Assembly: GCF_017349075.1 (NCBI RefSeq)
Contig: NZ_JAFMOF010000001.1
Span: forward strand, 434,001-498,000
Reading direction: 5' to 3'
DNA length: 64,000 nt
From: Streptomyces triculaminicus
GTDB taxonomy: Bacteria > Actinomycetota > Actinomycetes > Streptomycetales > Streptomycetaceae
The translations under genes and the position numbers were made by a program. A model generated the notes under the pieces. The model did no database searches, was not told the DNA's origin, and saw only the letters and a list, made by a program, of their open reading frames with translations. Below, piece by piece: positions 63,602 through 64,000 of this stretch. Position 1 is the first letter of the stretch, and every line of letters starts with the position of its first letter.

Positions 63602-64000
63602 TCAGCTCGGCCCCGCCTTGTAGCCCACACCACGGACGGTCACCACGATCTCCGGCCGCTCGGGGTCCTTCTCGACCTTCGAGCGCAGCCGCTGTACGTG
63701 CACGTTCACCAGCCGCGTGTCGGCGGCGTGGCGGTAGCCCCAGACCTGCTCGAGCAGCACCTCGCGGGTGAACACCTGCCACGGCTTACGTGCCAGCGCC
63801 ACCAGCAGGTCGAACTCCAGCGGCGTCAGCGCGATCGACTGCCCGTCGCGCTTGACCGAGTGGCCGGCCACGTCGATCACCAGATCGCCGATGGTCAGCT
63901 GCTCCGGCGCCGGCTCCTCCGACCTGCGCAGACGGGCCCGGATGCGGGCCACCAGCTCCTTCGGCTTGAACGGCTTGACGATGTAGTCGTCCGCGCCGGA
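63602..64000 (-). CDS. mtrA: Response regulator MtrA, C-terminal part
   Basis: The last 132 codons of MtrA; the gene continues beyond the right edge. What remains begins at SGADDYIVKPFKPKELVARI, the end of the receiver domain with its conserved Lys. The whole OmpR-type winged helix follows: LTPLEFDLLVALARKPWQVF, REVLLEQVWGY and NVHVQRLRSKVEKDPERPEI. MtrA is a global regulator of wall, division and development in actinomycetes. mtrA, mtrB and lpqB form a tight operon. Confidence 0.95.
   Translation of the reverse strand, partial: SGADDYIVKPFKPKELVARIRARLRRSEEPAPEQLTIGDLVIDVAGHSVKRDGQSIALTPLEFDLLVALARKPWQVFTREVLLEQVWGYRHAADTRLVNVHVQRLRSKVEKDPERPEIVVTVRGVGYKAGPS

Overview
The window looks like a chromosomal core segment of a Streptomyces. 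Base composition is very GC-rich throughout and codon third positions are almost all G or C. GTG and TTG starts are common. The tmRNA encodes the tag ANTKRDSFALAA, and the actinobacterial sets mtrA-mtrB-lpqB, ftsE-ftsX-smpB-ssrA and paired PkaA/PkaB-type kinases are present. From memory, the gene order (murA, hup, malic enzyme, HelD, ECF sigma, smpB, ftsEX, prfB, kinases, gdh, secA, hpf, lpqB, mtrBA) matches the conserved core of the S. coelicolor chromosome. I see no prophage, insertion sequence, CRISPR array, tRNA or rRNA gene.

Layout. 1-5.3 kb: start of a GH20 hexosaminidase, a DUF3039 protein, YqgE, MurA, the HU protein and an NAD malic enzyme. 5.7-12.1 kb: a HelD-type RNA polymerase helicase, an ECF sigma/anti-sigma pair, a lipoprotein, a CGNR zinc-finger regulator and an exported membrane-anchored protein. 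12.2-16.7 kb: ssrA, smpB, an S41 protease, ftsX and ftsE (divisome control plus ribosome rescue), then a tiny zinc-ribbon membrane protein. 16.8-26.4 kb: a sortase-type Ser/Gly/Thr repeat surface protein, prfB, two transmembrane Ser/Thr kinases and a divergent FHA-FtsK/SpoIIIE ATPase. 26.6-30.3 kb: a sugar ABC importer (binding protein and two permeases, no ATPase) whose first permease carries an extra domain. 30.3-44.3 kb: a wall-glycopolymer and lipid-linked-sugar block (glycosyltransferases, a TagF-like polymerase, polyprenol-phosphate mannose synthase, a sugar nucleotidyltransferase, GtrA). 44.4-51.8 kb: the large NAD-glutamate dehydrogenase, a HAD hydrolase, a DUF6912 protein and an Rv3235-family protein. 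51.9-64 kb: secA, an acetyltransferase, a YcaQ-like glycosylase, a NarL-type response regulator, long HPF, ComF, and lpqB-mtrB-mtrA (the last cut by the window end).

Most genes lie on the minus strand in compact, often ATGA-coupled groups closed by perfect GC-rich hairpins.

Two results deserve attention. First, four genes are interrupted by five apparent one-base losses, each in or beside a short C/G run: the PkaA-like kinase twice, the FHA-FtsK protein, a membrane glycosyltransferase and the Rv3235 protein. Adding the missing bases restores full-length proteins in every case, so I read them as under-called homopolymers in the assembly rather than pseudogenes. Second, the sequence holds some real oddities. 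A synonymously diverged second copy of the murA 3' end follows murA. A sugar permease carries an SdrD_B/CNA-B-like domain in an extracytoplasmic loop. A 7-bp tandem repeat places TGA in all three frames at a stop codon.
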